NCBI RefSeq assembly: GCF_900168115.1
Contig: NZ_FUZC01000001.1
Span: 1 to 64,000 of the forward strand
Reading direction: 5' to 3'
Length of the DNA: 64,000 nucleotides
Origin: Salegentibacter salinarum
GTDB lineage: Bacteria > Bacteroidota > Bacteroidia > Flavobacteriales > Flavobacteriaceae
Shown here: positions 25,428 to 33,620 of the stretch, one piece after another
How positions within the stretch are numbered: the first letter of the stretch is position 1
Layout: every line of letters starts with the position of its first letter
Translations under genes and position numbers: made by a program
Notes under the pieces: model-generated
What the model saw: only the letters and a program-made list of their open reading frames with translations
Told to the model about the DNA's origin: nothing
Databases searched by the model: none

Positions 25428-26981
25428 TTATTTGGTCTGGTGAGAAGGTTTTAGAAGATCTGCAACGGTTTTTACCGGGTTAAAGGTTTCTACCGGAACT
25501 TCTACAAAAACCGTATTCCAGTAAGCCATCCCACCATTCCATAAGCCCGGCCGTTCCAGGGCTTTTAAAGGTTTTCCGTCTTTGGTTTTATCAGCGATAA
25601 AACTCATATTTTTATCTACGTAATTATGAAGATCAAAACTTTCTCCTTTGTGGTTCTTGAGACTGCACACAATATCTACCGGATTAAAATGTGTGGAATT
25701 ATTCAAAATCTCTAATTGTTCTGAATTATTTTTATCTATTTGTGCACCTTCAATAATTTGAAGCGAGATTTCGCCATCTTCATTTTTAATCAGGAACGGT
25801 CCACCACCGGGCTCACCTTCGTTCATCACCATTCCGCAAACCCTTAAGGGGCGGTCTAATTTTTTACACAAATATTGGGTTTTTTCTTCCCCGGTGAATT
25901 TGTTGAAAGAAGAAGTTACTTTTACAAAAAGTTCATTCTCCAAAAATTCAGCAATTTCATCTAATTTAGCTTCCGAATTATTCCCGCCATCCAGGTTTTG
26001 CATATATTCAAATACCTGGTTTTGTAATGCTATTAATTTGCCGCCCAGCATTTTTTTCATCTCTACCACTTTAGGCAAATTGGTATTGACCACTACGTTG
26101 TCTATATTCTTCACAAATATAAGATCGGATTCCTGCTTATTCAGGTTTTCTATTAATGCACCATGCCCGCCGGGTCTAAAGAAAATCCTGTTATCTTCAT
26201 CTCTAAAGGGATCATTTTCTTTATCTACCGCAATCGTATCGGTTTTTGGATCCTGGTAAGAATAAGAAATATCAAATTTAGTGTCATGAGCCTCTTCTAC
26301 CCTTTCCTTAATATTTTCAAATTCTTTTTCAAATTTTTCTTTATCACCTTCAGCAACGGTAAAATGTAGTTTTGTTACACCGTTTACCGAAAGATATTTT
26401 GCCGCACTATGTAAATGCTCTTCAAATGCGGTAGCAGTATAATCGCTATATCGGTGGAAAGGAACCAAACCTTTTGGCAAATCGCTTAATCCAAGTCCGT
26501 TTTCATATAACATGGTTTTAACCAAAATTAGTTGTCTCTCGTCGTTAGATTTTTCTGAAAAATCAGGATGGTTCTCGTTCGCTTTTTTAAATGCTGTTTC
26601 GTAAAATGGAAGTTTATCCATTTTTTCAAAAAACAACTGCAGGCTCTTATCTTCTTTCCTGTCTAAATAATCACGTAAGCCTTCATTTCCAGGATCAAAT
26701 TCATTGGCGAAGTTGTGAAACGCCTTAAACATTCGTGTTGCCGCACCGGAAGCGGGTACGAATTTTAGAAGGTCTAAATGTTCTTTTTGATCTTCAAATG
26801 TTTGAATATACTTTTTTTGATCTTCAACAGAATAGGCGAAAATTCCATTACCCACGGTTGCCGCCTTTTGAATATCTACTTTTATATTTCCTCTTTCAAA
26901 TATTTGGATTTGTCTTTCAACCTCCTGGGTTGATAATCCTTTTTCCTCAATTTGCAAAATGTCTATTTCGCTAAACTCCAC
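25428..26981 (-). CDS. DUF4301 family protein
   Basis: This 517-residue cytoplasmic protein has FVPASGAATRMFKAFHNF near residue 85 and a later glycine-rich FFRPGGHGALIENLN, which recall the nucleotide-sugar pyrophosphorylase fold; these blocks are typical of DUF4301. A nucleotidyltransferase-like activity is inferred, and the substrate is unknown. It lies 2 bases after the NadR-like kinase gene and 7 before arfB, so it is in the same operon as the thiamine-binding and PnuC genes. Confidence 0.8.
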   Translation of the reverse strand: MEFSEIDILQIEEKGLSTQEVERQIQIFERGNIKVDIQKAATVGNGIFAYSVEDQKKYIQTFEDQKEHLDLLKFVPASGAATRMFKAFHNFANEFDPGNEGLRDYLDRKEDKSLQLFFEKMDKLPFYETAFKKANENHPDFSEKSNDERQLILVKTMLYENGLGLSDLPKGLVPFHRYSDYTATAFEEHLHSAAKYLSVNGVTKLHFTVAEGDKEKFEKEFENIKERVEEAHDTKFDISYSYQDPKTDTIAVDKENDPFRDEDNRIFFRPGGHGALIENLNKQESDLIFVKNIDNVVVNTNLPKVVEMKKMLGGKLIALQNQVFEYMQNLDGGNNSEAKLDEIAEFLENELFVKVTSSFNKFTGEEKTQYLCKKLDRPLRVCGMVMNEGEPGGGPFLIKNEDGEISLQIIEGAQIDKNNSEQLEILNNSTHFNPVDIVCSLKNHKGESFDLHNYVDKNMSFIADKTKDGKPLKALERPGLWNGGMAYWNTVFVEVPVETFNPVKTVADLLKPSHQTK

Positions 26982-26983
26982 GT

Positions 26984-27550
26984 CTATTTGTTTTTTAAAA
27001 GTTCGTCTATTTTCTTTACCGCAGTTTTAAAACGATCATCTAAATCTCCTTTTAGAATTACGTAAGGTTTTTTACTGTTTTTAAGTGCAGTTTCAAACCT
27101 TTTAAACATCCCAATACGGTCTTCTGGTTTATCCCGAAGGTCATCGGGCGTCCACGGTACGTCAATATACGTTAAAAAGTACAAATCGTAAAGGTTGTTT
27201 AACGCATGTTTAAGAAGTTGAGGATCGCAAAAACCATCGTAATACGCTTCAGAATAGACCTTTAACTCTAAAAGATCGGTATCACTAATTAGTAGTTTAT
27301 TAGCTTTTTGGATGAGTTCATTTTCACGTTTCATTTGGCCTTCAGCAATGGGAATCATATCTTTTGGTTCGCAAACCTTTTGCTCTTTATCCCATTTTTC
27401 CTGAAGATAATCACGCATAAATTCTGCTACCCAAAGTGTATTATAATGCTTTGCCAGCATTTCTGTCAGGGTTGTTTTTCCGGTAGATTCTGGTCCAAAA
27501 AGAACCACTTTTAAGACGGACGAAGGTCGTTGCGCAAGTTTTTCTGCCAT
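26984..27550 (-). CDS. NadR-like P-loop kinase
   Basis: The Walker A motif GPESTGKTTL begins at about residue 19, followed by VAEFMRDYL and SDTDLLELKVYSE, the pattern of the ribosylnicotinamide kinase domain of NadR. At 188 residues it lacks the DNA-binding and NMN adenylyltransferase parts. It overlaps pnuC by 40 bases, so coupling with the transporter is tight. By family it should phosphorylate nicotinamide riboside; because a thiamine-binding protein gene is in the same operon, a thiamine kinase role is an alternative. Confidence 0.8.
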   Translation of the reverse strand: MAEKLAQRPSSVLKVVLFGPESTGKTTLTEMLAKHYNTLWVAEFMRDYLQEKWDKEQKVCEPKDMIPIAEGQMKRENELIQKANKLLISDTDLLELKVYSEAYYDGFCDPQLLKHALNNLYDLYFLTYIDVPWTPDDLRDKPEDRIGMFKRFETALKNSKKPYVILKGDLDDRFKTAVKKIDELLKNK

Positions 27551-28143
27551 GCTTTATAGCCGTAAATAGCGATTATAGTAAAAACAAAATATTGAATAGC
27601 CGTTAAAGTAAAACCTTTATAAAAATAGAGCGGCACCGAAATAACATCACCAATAATCCAGAAAATCCAGTTTTCAATTTTTCTATTGGCCATTTGCCAC
27701 ATTCCCACGAAAAAAATGGCGGTGGTAAACGTGTCTACATAAGCGGTCCAGGTGTTCCATTTGTCAAAAAATTCATACACCGCGAATACAAAAATGAGGG
27801 TGGCAATAAAAATAAATAAACTTTGCCAGTTCTCCTTTCGGGTAGTGTTGGTAATGGGCGTGTAATGTTCCTCATCTACTTTTCGCGTCCAAATATACCA
27901 ACCATAAATACTCATTGAAAAATAATAGATATTAATCATCATATCGCCCAGCAATTCCCATTGCCAGAGCAAATAAACAAAGATGGTGGTGCTTATAATG
28001 CCGGTAGGGTAAACCAGAATGTTGTTTTGCTTGGAATAAATAACCGAAAGAAAACCGAAAATCACCGCAATGACTTCCAGGATAATAAATAAAGTAGAAT
28101 ACCCGTAATACTGATCAAAGAAAAAATCAAAAATCGGCTGCAT
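27511..28143 (-). CDS. PnuC-type vitamin transporter
   Basis: A 210-residue inner-membrane protein with about seven helices. The segments YPTGIISTTIFVYLLWQWEL, YGWYIWTRK and WIFWIIGDVISVPLYFYKG are typical of PnuC. Members import nicotinamide riboside (PnuC), riboflavin (PnuX) or thiamine (PnuT) by facilitated diffusion followed by phosphorylation. The kinase overlap fits that scheme. The gene also overlaps the thiamine-binding gene by 17 bases, so PnuT is as likely as PnuC. Symbol left open for that reason. Confidence 0.85.
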   Translation of the reverse strand: MQPIFDFFFDQYYGYSTLFIILEVIAVIFGFLSVIYSKQNNILVYPTGIISTTIFVYLLWQWELLGDMMINIYYFSMSIYGWYIWTRKVDEEHYTPITNTTRKENWQSLFIFIATLIFVFAVYEFFDKWNTWTAYVDTFTTAIFFVGMWQMANRKIENWIFWIIGDVISVPLYFYKGFTLTAIQYFVFTIIAIYGYKAWQKNLRNDLRPS

Positions 28144-28387
28144 AGTCGCTAAGATCAGATTTTACAATTTTCATATAGACAAGTCCGCGGTCTATAGCTT
28201 CAAATACCTCTTTTATTTCTGAATTCAGTATGCTCATAACCTCATCATAATCTCCATAAACCTGTGTGCTTAGTGGATTTTCCTTGACGATTAATCCGGA
28301 AGCCCTTAACTTTTTAATGAAATCAATGATTTTAGGTTCAAAATCGTCCTGCAACGGACTCAATGTAAGTTCTACTGAAATTTTCAT
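28127..28387 (-). CDS. Thiamine-binding protein (DUF77/YqgV-like)
   Basis: This 86-residue protein has the ferredoxin-like layout MKISVELTLSPL...KLRASGLIVKENPLSTQVYG of the MTH1187/YkoF-type thiamine-binding family. It may bind thiamine in the cytoplasm or the periplasm; no signal peptide is seen. The frame is open from 28429, but the family N terminus starts at the ATG at 28387. It is the first gene of the operon and overlaps the PnuC-type gene by 17 bases. Confidence 0.8.
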   Translation of the reverse strand: MKISVELTLSPLQDDFEPKIIDFIKKLRASGLIVKENPLSTQVYGDYDEVMSILNSEIKEVFEAIDRGLVYMKIVKSDLSDYAADF

Positions 28388-28442
28388 TTTAATTTGATTT
28401 AGGACACGAATGCACGAATAATAATTCAACCCACCGGGAAGC

Positions 28443-28450
28443 CAAATTTA
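28443..28450 (-). promoter_or_regulatory. Promoter -7 box of the thiamine-binding/PnuC operon
   Basis: TAAATTTG on the minus strand fits TAnnTTTG, about 55 bases before the first start. No THI-box was found in the leader, so the operon is not riboswitch-controlled like the receptor. Confidence 0.55.
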
Positions 28451-28543
28451 AAGTTTTGAATTTACTATTATGGAACTTGACATTACAATTTAGCCTTTGT
28501 GTTTTATTTTTCTCACTAAACCATACCCGATTTAAAACAAATT

Positions 28544-28570
28544 AGATTCTGAAATAAATTCAGAATGACG
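28544..28570. repeat. Interspersed hairpin repeat
   Basis: An 8-bp inverted repeat ATTCTGAA/TTCAGAAT with a 5-nt loop is followed by GACG. The sequence CGTCATTCTGAA...TTCAGAATCT (minus strand) resembles a short intergenic repeat common in flavobacterial genomes. A decayed copy lies at 31482-31507. It ends 1 base from the GGGP synthase stop and has no T-run. Confidence 0.45.
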
Positions 28571-28571
28571 C

Positions 28572-29267
28572 TTAATTAGTTTCAAAATGAGTTCCCATCA
28601 CTATCATATCGGCGCCGGCTTTGTAGGCTTTATTTTGTTGCTCCAAACTACGAATTCCGCCACCTACAATTAAAGGAATTGTGAGCGCTTTTTTAGCCTC
28701 GGCAATAATTTCTTCTGAAACCGGGAAATCGGCTCCACTTCCTGCTTCTAAATAAATAAGCTTTTTTCCCGAAAACTCTCCCGCCAAAGCTGTATTCACA
28801 ATGGTTTCAACCTGGGATTGCGGAATTGGTTTTGTACCACTTACCCGTTGCACCGCACATTCTTTCCCGCCATCTATTAATATATAGGCTGTGGGAATAA
28901 TTTCTAATTTACTATTCTTTAATTTTTCTACAGATTTCACCTGCTGCTCGATTAAATATTCAGGGTTTCTTCCGGAAATAAGGCTTAGAAAAAGCAAAGC
29001 GTCTGCTATTTCTGTAATTTGGGAATAATCTCCCGGGAACAGGATTACCGGTAAATCGGTTTCAACTTTAATCGCATGTACAGTTTTTTCGGTTTTAGAT
29101 TTATCAACGGTGCTACCTCCAACGAAAATATGTGTAGTTTCTTTTGGTAATTTTTTTAGATAAAATCCTGTTTCAGCTTCAATAAATTTATCGGGGTCAA
29201 CTAGGATGGCCAGTTGCTTTTTTCCATTGGTGGCAGCCAGGGAAATTTCAGTATAAAATTTCCGCAT
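28572..29267 (-). CDS. Geranylgeranylglyceryl phosphate synthase family protein
   Basis: A 231-residue TIM-barrel prenyltransferase of the PcrB/GGGPS family: LAILVDPDKF, THIFVGGSTV, VILFPGDYSQIT, IYLEAGSGA and IPLIVGGGIRS are the substrate- and phosphate-binding loops. The enzyme joins glycerol-1-phosphate to a prenyl diphosphate to form an ether lipid, best known from archaea but also present in several Bacteroidota. The chain length cannot be read from sequence by eye. It overlaps the phosphopantetheinyl transferase by 1 base. Confidence 0.9.
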   Translation of the reverse strand: MRKFYTEISLAATNGKKQLAILVDPDKFIEAETGFYLKKLPKETTHIFVGGSTVDKSKTEKTVHAIKVETDLPVILFPGDYSQITEIADALLFLSLISGRNPEYLIEQQVKSVEKLKNSKLEIIPTAYILIDGGKECAVQRVSGTKPIPQSQVETIVNTALAGEFSGKKLIYLEAGSGADFPVSEEIIAEAKKALTIPLIVGGGIRSLEQQNKAYKAGADMIVMGTHFETN

Positions 29268-29914
29268 TAATTTTCGGATTTTCGAGATTCTTCCCAGCCA
29301 TAAACGCAGGTAAAACCTTCAAATTCCAGGAATTTCATTTCATAAAAAGATTCTTTCCCCTTAAAGTTAACTTTAGCCGTAGTTTCAGCATCGTCAAAAT
29401 CAAAATCCGTTACATTAATATGCTGCAAAAAACCAAGTCCGGGTTCAGCATACATTTTATAAATAGATTCTTTGGCGCCCCACACAATGGTGAGTTTTCT
29501 TATTAAAGCTTCTTCATTTGCCACGGTATGATATTCGCTAAGCGGCGTAAATTTATTGGCAATTTTGAGGATTTTATCACGGCGCTTCTCAATATCTATC
29601 CCCACTTTTTCATCGCTTAAAACAATAGCGGTAAAATTGAAAGAATGAGTGATTGAAATGTTTTTTCCGTTTTTTAAATGCGGTTTTCCTAAATCGTCAT
29701 AAAACAAATCCTGGTCTACATAACCGGCTTCGGCCATTAAATGGCGAATACTCATAAATCCGCGACGGTGAATTTCAGATTTCATTCCGTTTACGCGGTT
29801 TTTACAATGTTCGGTTAATTCTATCCCTTCGCTTAGTTTTTTAAACGGCTCTTCTACCTTCCAAATGAAGACTTTAGTATGCGGGTTTACTGTTATTGTT
29901 TTGTAAAGTGGCAT
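29267..29914 (-). CDS. 4'-phosphopantetheinyl transferase superfamily protein
   Basis: The 215 residues carry the two motifs of Sfp-type transferases: VGIDIEKRRDKI and WGAKESIYKMY (W-x-x-K-E-S-x-x-K). The enzyme activates acyl or peptidyl carrier proteins by attaching the phosphopantetheine arm. The target is unknown; no carrier protein gene is next to it. It is the first gene of a two-gene unit with the GGGP synthase and is divergent from ahcY. Confidence 0.9.
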   Translation of the reverse strand: MPLYKTITVNPHTKVFIWKVEEPFKKLSEGIELTEHCKNRVNGMKSEIHRRGFMSIRHLMAEAGYVDQDLFYDDLGKPHLKNGKNISITHSFNFTAIVLSDEKVGIDIEKRRDKILKIANKFTPLSEYHTVANEEALIRKLTIVWGAKESIYKMYAEPGLGFLQHINVTDFDFDDAETTAKVNFKGKESFYEMKFLEFEGFTCVYGWEESRKSEN

Positions 29915-29935
29915 GTAGGTTTGTTATAGATTCCT

Positions 29936-29943
29936 TATTTTTG
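29936..29943 (+). promoter_or_regulatory. Promoter -7 box of ahcY
   Basis: TATTTTTG fits TAnnTTTG, 36 bases before the ATG at 29980. No -33 TTG at the usual distance. Confidence 0.5.
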
Positions 29944-29979
29944 TGAGACAAAAAATTGCTAATATTCAAATATAATAAT

Positions 29980-31296
29980 ATGTCGACTAAAACAGTGCCG
30001 TATACCGCTTATAAAGTTAAGGATATTTCCCTGGCCGATTGGGGAAGAAAAGAGATTGAACTCGCCGAAGCTGAAATGCCGGGATTAATGTCCCTGCGTG
30101 AAGAATATAAAAATGAACAACCATTAAAAGGAGCCAGAATTGCCGGATGTCTTCACATGACCGTGCAAACTGCAGTACTTATTGAAACGCTTATTTCTTT
30201 AGGGGCCGATGTAACCTGGAGCTCTTGTAATATTTTTTCTACACAAGATCACGCTGCAGCTGCAATTGCTGCCGCTGGAATTCCCGTTTACGCCTGGAAA
30301 GGAATGACCGAGGAAGAATTTAACTGGTGTATAGAACAAACCCTGTTTTTTGGTGAAGAGCGCGAGCCGTTGAATATGATCCTTGACGATGGTGGCGATC
30401 TTACCAATATGGTTTTTGATAAGTACCCGGAGCTTGCCGAGGGAATCCGCGGACTTTCAGAAGAAACCACTACCGGAGTTCACAGACTTTACGAAAGAAT
30501 GAAAAACGGAACTTTGGTAATGCCGGCTATTAACGTGAACGATTCCGTTACCAAGTCTAAGTTTGACAATAAATATGGATGTCGTGAAAGTGCAGTTGAT
30601 GCTATTCGTCGCGCTACTGATGTTATGCTTGCTGGAAAACGTGTTGTGGTTTGTGGTTATGGAGATGTTGGAAAAGGAACTGCCGCTTCATTCAAAGGCG
30701 CCGGATCTATTGTGACCGTTACAGAAATCGATCCAATTTGTGCTTTACAAGCTGCAATGGACGGGTTCGAAGTGAAAAAACTTGAAACTGTACTTCCAAA
30801 AGCTGATATTGTAATTACTACTACAGGAAATAAAGACATAGTTCGAGGAGAGCATTTTGAAGCGATGAAAGACAAAACCATTGTTTGTAATATTGGGCAT
30901 TTTGATAATGAAATTGATGTTGCCTGGTTGAATAACAATCACGGTAATTCTAAAGATGAAATCAAACCCCAGGTTGATAAATATACTATTGACGGAAAAG
31001 ATATTATTCTATTAGCTGAAGGTCGTTTGGTGAATCTTGGTTGTGCAACAGGCCACCCAAGCTTTGTAATGAGTAATTCTTTTACCAACCAAACTTTGGC
31101 ACAAATTGAACTTTGGAAGTATTCTGAGAAATACGAAAATGAAGTTTATATGCTCCCTAAGCATTTAGATGAAAAGGTTGCTAAACTTCACCTGGAAAAA
31201 ATCGGGGTAGAATTAACCGAACTTAAAGATTACCAGGCTAAATATATTGGAGTTGAAGTACAAGGCCCATATAAGCCTGAATATTACAGATATTAA
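29980..31296 (+). CDS. ahcY: Adenosylhomocysteinase
   Basis: AhcY splits S-adenosylhomocysteine into homocysteine and adenosine and so keeps methylation reactions going. The 438 residues show [32 protein letters not shown], the NAD-binding loop [13 protein letters not shown] and the C-terminal KPEYYRY tail that reaches the neighbouring subunit. The frame is open from 29956; the ATG at 29980 fits the family start and the promoter. Two terminators follow. Confidence 0.97.
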   Translation: MSTKTVPYTAYKVKDISLADWGRKEIELAEAEMPGLMSLREEYKNEQPLKGARIAGCLHMTVQTAVLIETLISLGADVTWSSCNIFSTQDHAAAAIAAAGIPVYAWKGMTEEEFNWCIEQTLFFGEEREPLNMILDDGGDLTNMVFDKYPELAEGIRGLSEETTTGVHRLYERMKNGTLVMPAINVNDSVTKSKFDNKYGCRESAVDAIRRATDVMLAGKRVVVCGYGDVGKGTAASFKGAGSIVTVTEIDPICALQAAMDGFEVKKLETVLPKADIVITTTGNKDIVRGEHFEAMKDKTIVCNIGHFDNEIDVAWLNNNHGNSKDEIKPQVDKYTIDGKDIILLAEGRLVNLGCATGHPSFVMSNSFTNQTLAQIELWKYSEKYENEVYMLPKHLDEKVAKLHLEKIGVELTELKDYQAKYIGVEVQGPYKPEYYRY

Positions 31297-31303
31297 TAAG
31301 GTT

Positions 31304-31331
31304 ATTTCCGTGAAGGCGGAAATCTCTTTTT
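31304..31331 (+). terminator. First terminator after ahcY
   Basis: A 7-bp stem ATTTCCG/CGGAAAT with a 6-nt loop precedes CTCTTTTT. Confidence 0.65.
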
Positions 31332-31340
31332 AAAAATTTA

Positions 31341-31376
31341 GACCTCATAGGTTTCCAAAACCTGTGAGGTCTTTTT
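31341..31376 (+). terminator. Second terminator after ahcY
   Basis: An 11-bp stem GACCTCATAGG/CCTGTGAGGTC (one G-T pair) with a 9-nt loop is followed by TTTTT. It acts as a backup to the first one. Confidence 0.75.
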
Positions 31377-31379
31377 ATT

Positions 31380-31510
31380 TAGTAAACTACCTCGGAGCAA
31401 ACTCACGAGGCATTCCTTAGGAACATTGAATAATTTTGGAGGCAAGCGCCCGGAGCATTTAAATCTCGATTATCGAGTAAACGTCATCCTTGTTTCAGAA
31501 TCTAAGCAAG
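31380..31510. repeat. Repeat-like intergenic segment
   Basis: No gene is seen. The segment holds a CCTCG/CGAGG inverted pair (31390-31410), a CTCGAT-TA-TCGAG palindrome (about 31465-31477) and a decayed copy of the hairpin repeat CGTCATCC...TTTCAGAATCT (31482-31507). It looks like remnants of mobile intergenic repeats. Confidence 0.35.
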
Positions 31511-31528
31511 TTTTAACCAATATCTTCT

Positions 31529-31876
31529 CTAATTCCCGCTCATAAACCAGACAAAGAAAATAATAGCAATAAGTACTACCAGCGCGGCGAGCAAGACAAA
31601 TACCCATTTACCTACTTGAGGTTTTGTTCTTTTGGGATTTGATATATTATGACTTTGGCCCAGAAAACCACTTCTTCTAATAATTTCAGTTGCTTTTTCC
31701 CTGTCGCTTTCCGCTACTTCAATTCTAAGTCCGTCGTTACCGAGGGCTCCAATATTGGTGGCATTATCTGTAGCCTCACCGTAAGACCTGTAATCTAATT
31801 TTTCATCATCAAAAAGATTTTTAATGATAGAATGTTCATTGCGGTCTGAGGTGCGAAAAACGTCTATATATTTCAT
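31529..31876 (-). CDS. DUF2007-like protein with C-terminal membrane anchor
   Basis: The first 75 residues match the putative signal-transducing DUF2007 fold: IDVFRTSDRNEHSIIKNLFDDEKLDY... and LRIEVAESDREKATEII. A membrane helix follows at about 90-112 (WVFVLLAALVVLIAIIFFVW). The 115-residue protein is therefore a tail-anchored form. It is a single gene and its function is unknown. A DUF2007 relative with a zinc-ribbon end lies at 51578. Confidence 0.7.
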   Translation of the reverse strand: MKYIDVFRTSDRNEHSIIKNLFDDEKLDYRSYGEATDNATNIGALGNDGLRIEVAESDREKATEIIRRSGFLGQSHNISNPKRTKPQVGKWVFVLLAALVVLIAIIFFVWFMSGN

Positions 31877-31907
31877 AACATAAAACTTAGAGTCTACATT
31901 AAAGATA

Positions 31908-31942
31908 CAAAAAAACCCCTTCCGAATTTCGGAAGGGGTTTT
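31908..31942 (-). terminator. Terminator of rplU-rpmA
   Basis: A 13-bp perfect stem AAAACCCCTTCCG/CGGAAGGGGTTTT with a 5-nt loop, 47 bases after the rpmA stop, followed on the minus strand by a T-run. Confidence 0.9.
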
Positions 31943-31989
31943 AGTATAATTCTAAGAATAATTCTTTGTCTCAATAAAGAGTTTAAGAA

Positions 31990-32250
31990 TTATGCTTCAA
32001 ACGGTTCTATAGAAACGTAAGATTTATTATTCTTTGTCTTAGAAAATTTCACAAGACCGTCAACTTTAGCGTGTAAAGTATGATCTTTCCCGGCATACAC
32101 ATTATCACCTGGATTATGTGCAGTACCTCTTTGTCTAACAATGATGTTTCCGGCTACGGCTGCCTGACCGCCAAAAATTTTCACGCCTAAGCGTTTGGAT
32201 TCTGACTCTCTACCGTTCTTGGAACTACCGACTCCTTTTTTGTGTGCCAT
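31990..32250 (-). CDS. rpmA: 50S ribosomal protein L27
   Basis: The 86-residue protein starts [16 protein letters not shown], with the flexible N-terminal tail that reaches the peptidyl-transferase centre, followed by [20 protein letters not shown]. No cleavable prefix of the Firmicutes type is present. It lies 28 bases after rplU in the usual L21-L27 operon. Confidence 0.98.
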   Translation of the reverse strand: MAHKKGVGSSKNGRESESKRLGVKIFGGQAAVAGNIIVRQRGTAHNPGDNVYAGKDHTLHAKVDGLVKFSKTKNNKSYVSIEPFEA

Positions 32251-32278
32251 TTTACTTTAGTTTTAAGTAGATTAATAT

Positions 32279-32773
32279 TTAACTTAAAGCTTCAATTAAT
32301 TCAGCTTTCTTCATAGAAGAGTAGCCTTCAAGACCTTTCTCCTTAGCCATCTCTTTTAATTCAGCTACGGTGTATTGATTTAAATCTTCCGATTTACTAT
32401 CAGTTTTGGCTTCTTTCTTAGGTGCTTCTTCTTTTTTAGTTGAAGCAGCTTTCTTTCCACCTTTTACATCGATGCTTTCAATTACGATTTCGGTTAAAGA
32501 TTGACGGTGACCGTTTTTCTTTTTGTAACCTTTACGTCTTTTCTTTTTGAAAACAATTACTTTGTCTCCTTTAAGGTGACGGGTGATTTTTGCTCCTACA
32601 AGAGCACCATCTATAGCCGGGGCGCCAAGGTTTATGCTGTCACCATCTCCGGTAAGAAGAACTTTGTCAAAAGAAACGCTGTCTCCTTCTTCTCCGCTTA
32701 GACGGTTAACAAACACCTTCTGGTCTTTTGCAACTTTAAATTGCTGCCCTGCTATCTCTACAATTGCATACAT
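32279..32773 (-). CDS. rplU: 50S ribosomal protein L21 with C-terminal extension
   Basis: Residues 1-105 are a normal L21 (MYAIVEIAGQQFKVAKDQKV, FKKKRRKGYKKKNGHRQSLT). A Lys/Ala/Glu-rich linker (about 108-128) then leads to a separate small domain, YTVAELKEMAKEKGLEGYS and MKKAELIEALS, which looks like a Rho-N/SAP helical domain that binds nucleic acid. The total is 164 residues against about 103 in E. coli. Such tails are known in Bacteroidota. It heads the rplU-rpmA operon behind a full consensus promoter. Confidence 0.95.
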   Translation of the reverse strand: MYAIVEIAGQQFKVAKDQKVFVNRLSGEEGDSVSFDKVLLTGDGDSINLGAPAIDGALVGAKITRHLKGDKVIVFKKKRRKGYKKKNGHRQSLTEIVIESIDVKGGKKAASTKKEEAPKKEAKTDSKSEDLNQYTVAELKEMAKEKGLEGYSSMKKAELIEALS

Positions 32774-32833
32774 AGTGTTGTGATTAATTAATTTATGCTA
32801 AAAATTTACGCTTACTTTTTTCGCAAGCGGGTG

Positions 32834-32864
32834 CAAATATACTTCTAATTAATTAATTCACAAA
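32834..32864 (-). promoter_or_regulatory. Consensus promoter of rplU-rpmA
   Basis: On the minus strand TTTG (32864-32861) is followed by exactly 19 bases and then TATATTTG (32841-32834). This is the full Bacteroidota -33/-7 pattern, the best example in the window. Confidence 0.85.
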
Positions 32865-32876
32865 GCCTAAAAAACT

Positions 32877-33341
32877 TTAATAGGTATGTTCCTGTCCTTC
32901 TTTGGTATTCCAGGATTTTTTAAACAATTGCATGTAAGCTAAAGTAAGCACCAGGCTGGTAGCAAATCCCATAATCGCCACAACAAAAAGTACGATTCCA
33001 ATATCGGTTCCGTAATCCGTACGCCACATATTTATAAGATTATTTAAAAAATCTGGGTTTAACTCTGTAGCATATAAAGCAAAAAAAATGGTAAATAAAA
33101 TAGTGGCATTAAAGCCGGTAAGCAAGCTCGCCATAAAGCCCTTCTGATATTTAAATTTTGCACCTTTGGAACTTCTATATGCTTTTAAAGCCAGCCACAT
33201 TCCTATAGCCATAATCACCCCGTTAAATAAACTGAACAACGGATAAATATGTAAATTAAAGAGTGATAGAATTAAAAAATACACAATAAGCCCTACTGCG
33301 ATTATAAGACTGTATTTAATTGGAACACTAAAATTCTTCAT
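32877..33341 (-). CDS. DUF4199 family membrane protein
   Basis: The 154 residues form four membrane segments (about 8-25, 30-48, 71-90 and 113-136), with the FKYQKGFMASLLTGFNATILF middle part seen in DUF4199 proteins of Bacteroidota. The function is unknown. It is a single gene divergent from the M16 peptidase pair; in other genomes such genes often sit near membrane glycosyltransferases, which are absent here. Confidence 0.75.
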   Translation of the reverse strand: MKNFSVPIKYSLIIAVGLIVYFLILSLFNLHIYPLFSLFNGVIMAIGMWLALKAYRSSKGAKFKYQKGFMASLLTGFNATILFTIFFALYATELNPDFLNNLINMWRTDYGTDIGIVLFVVAIMGFATSLVLTLAYMQLFKKSWNTKEGQEHTY

Positions 33342-33504
33342 AGCTTTTGGTTGGTGTTTATTTATTAAACGATTTGTAGGTTAAAGAACTTTCCTCACAT
33401 TTACCAGTTATAAAATTGATAAATGCCAGTCCCGGTCCCTCAAACCGTATTACTTCAAAAGTAAATTTCTAAAAAAAGTGCCGGTTTTTAGCTTAATAGC
33501 TTGT

Positions 33505-33512
33505 TAATTTTG
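33505..33512 (+). promoter_or_regulatory. Possible promoter of the M16 peptidase pair
   Basis: TAATTTTG fits TAnnTTTG but lies 109 bases before the start, so the leader would be long. No -33 box. Confidence 0.35.
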
Positions 33513-33620
33513 ACACTATTCGCACAAATACTGTAATTTCTTTATTATTATCAATTTATCCGTAACAAAATACGATATTCAAATACTAATACAATGCATT
33601 AATGAAAAATCTATTAAAAA

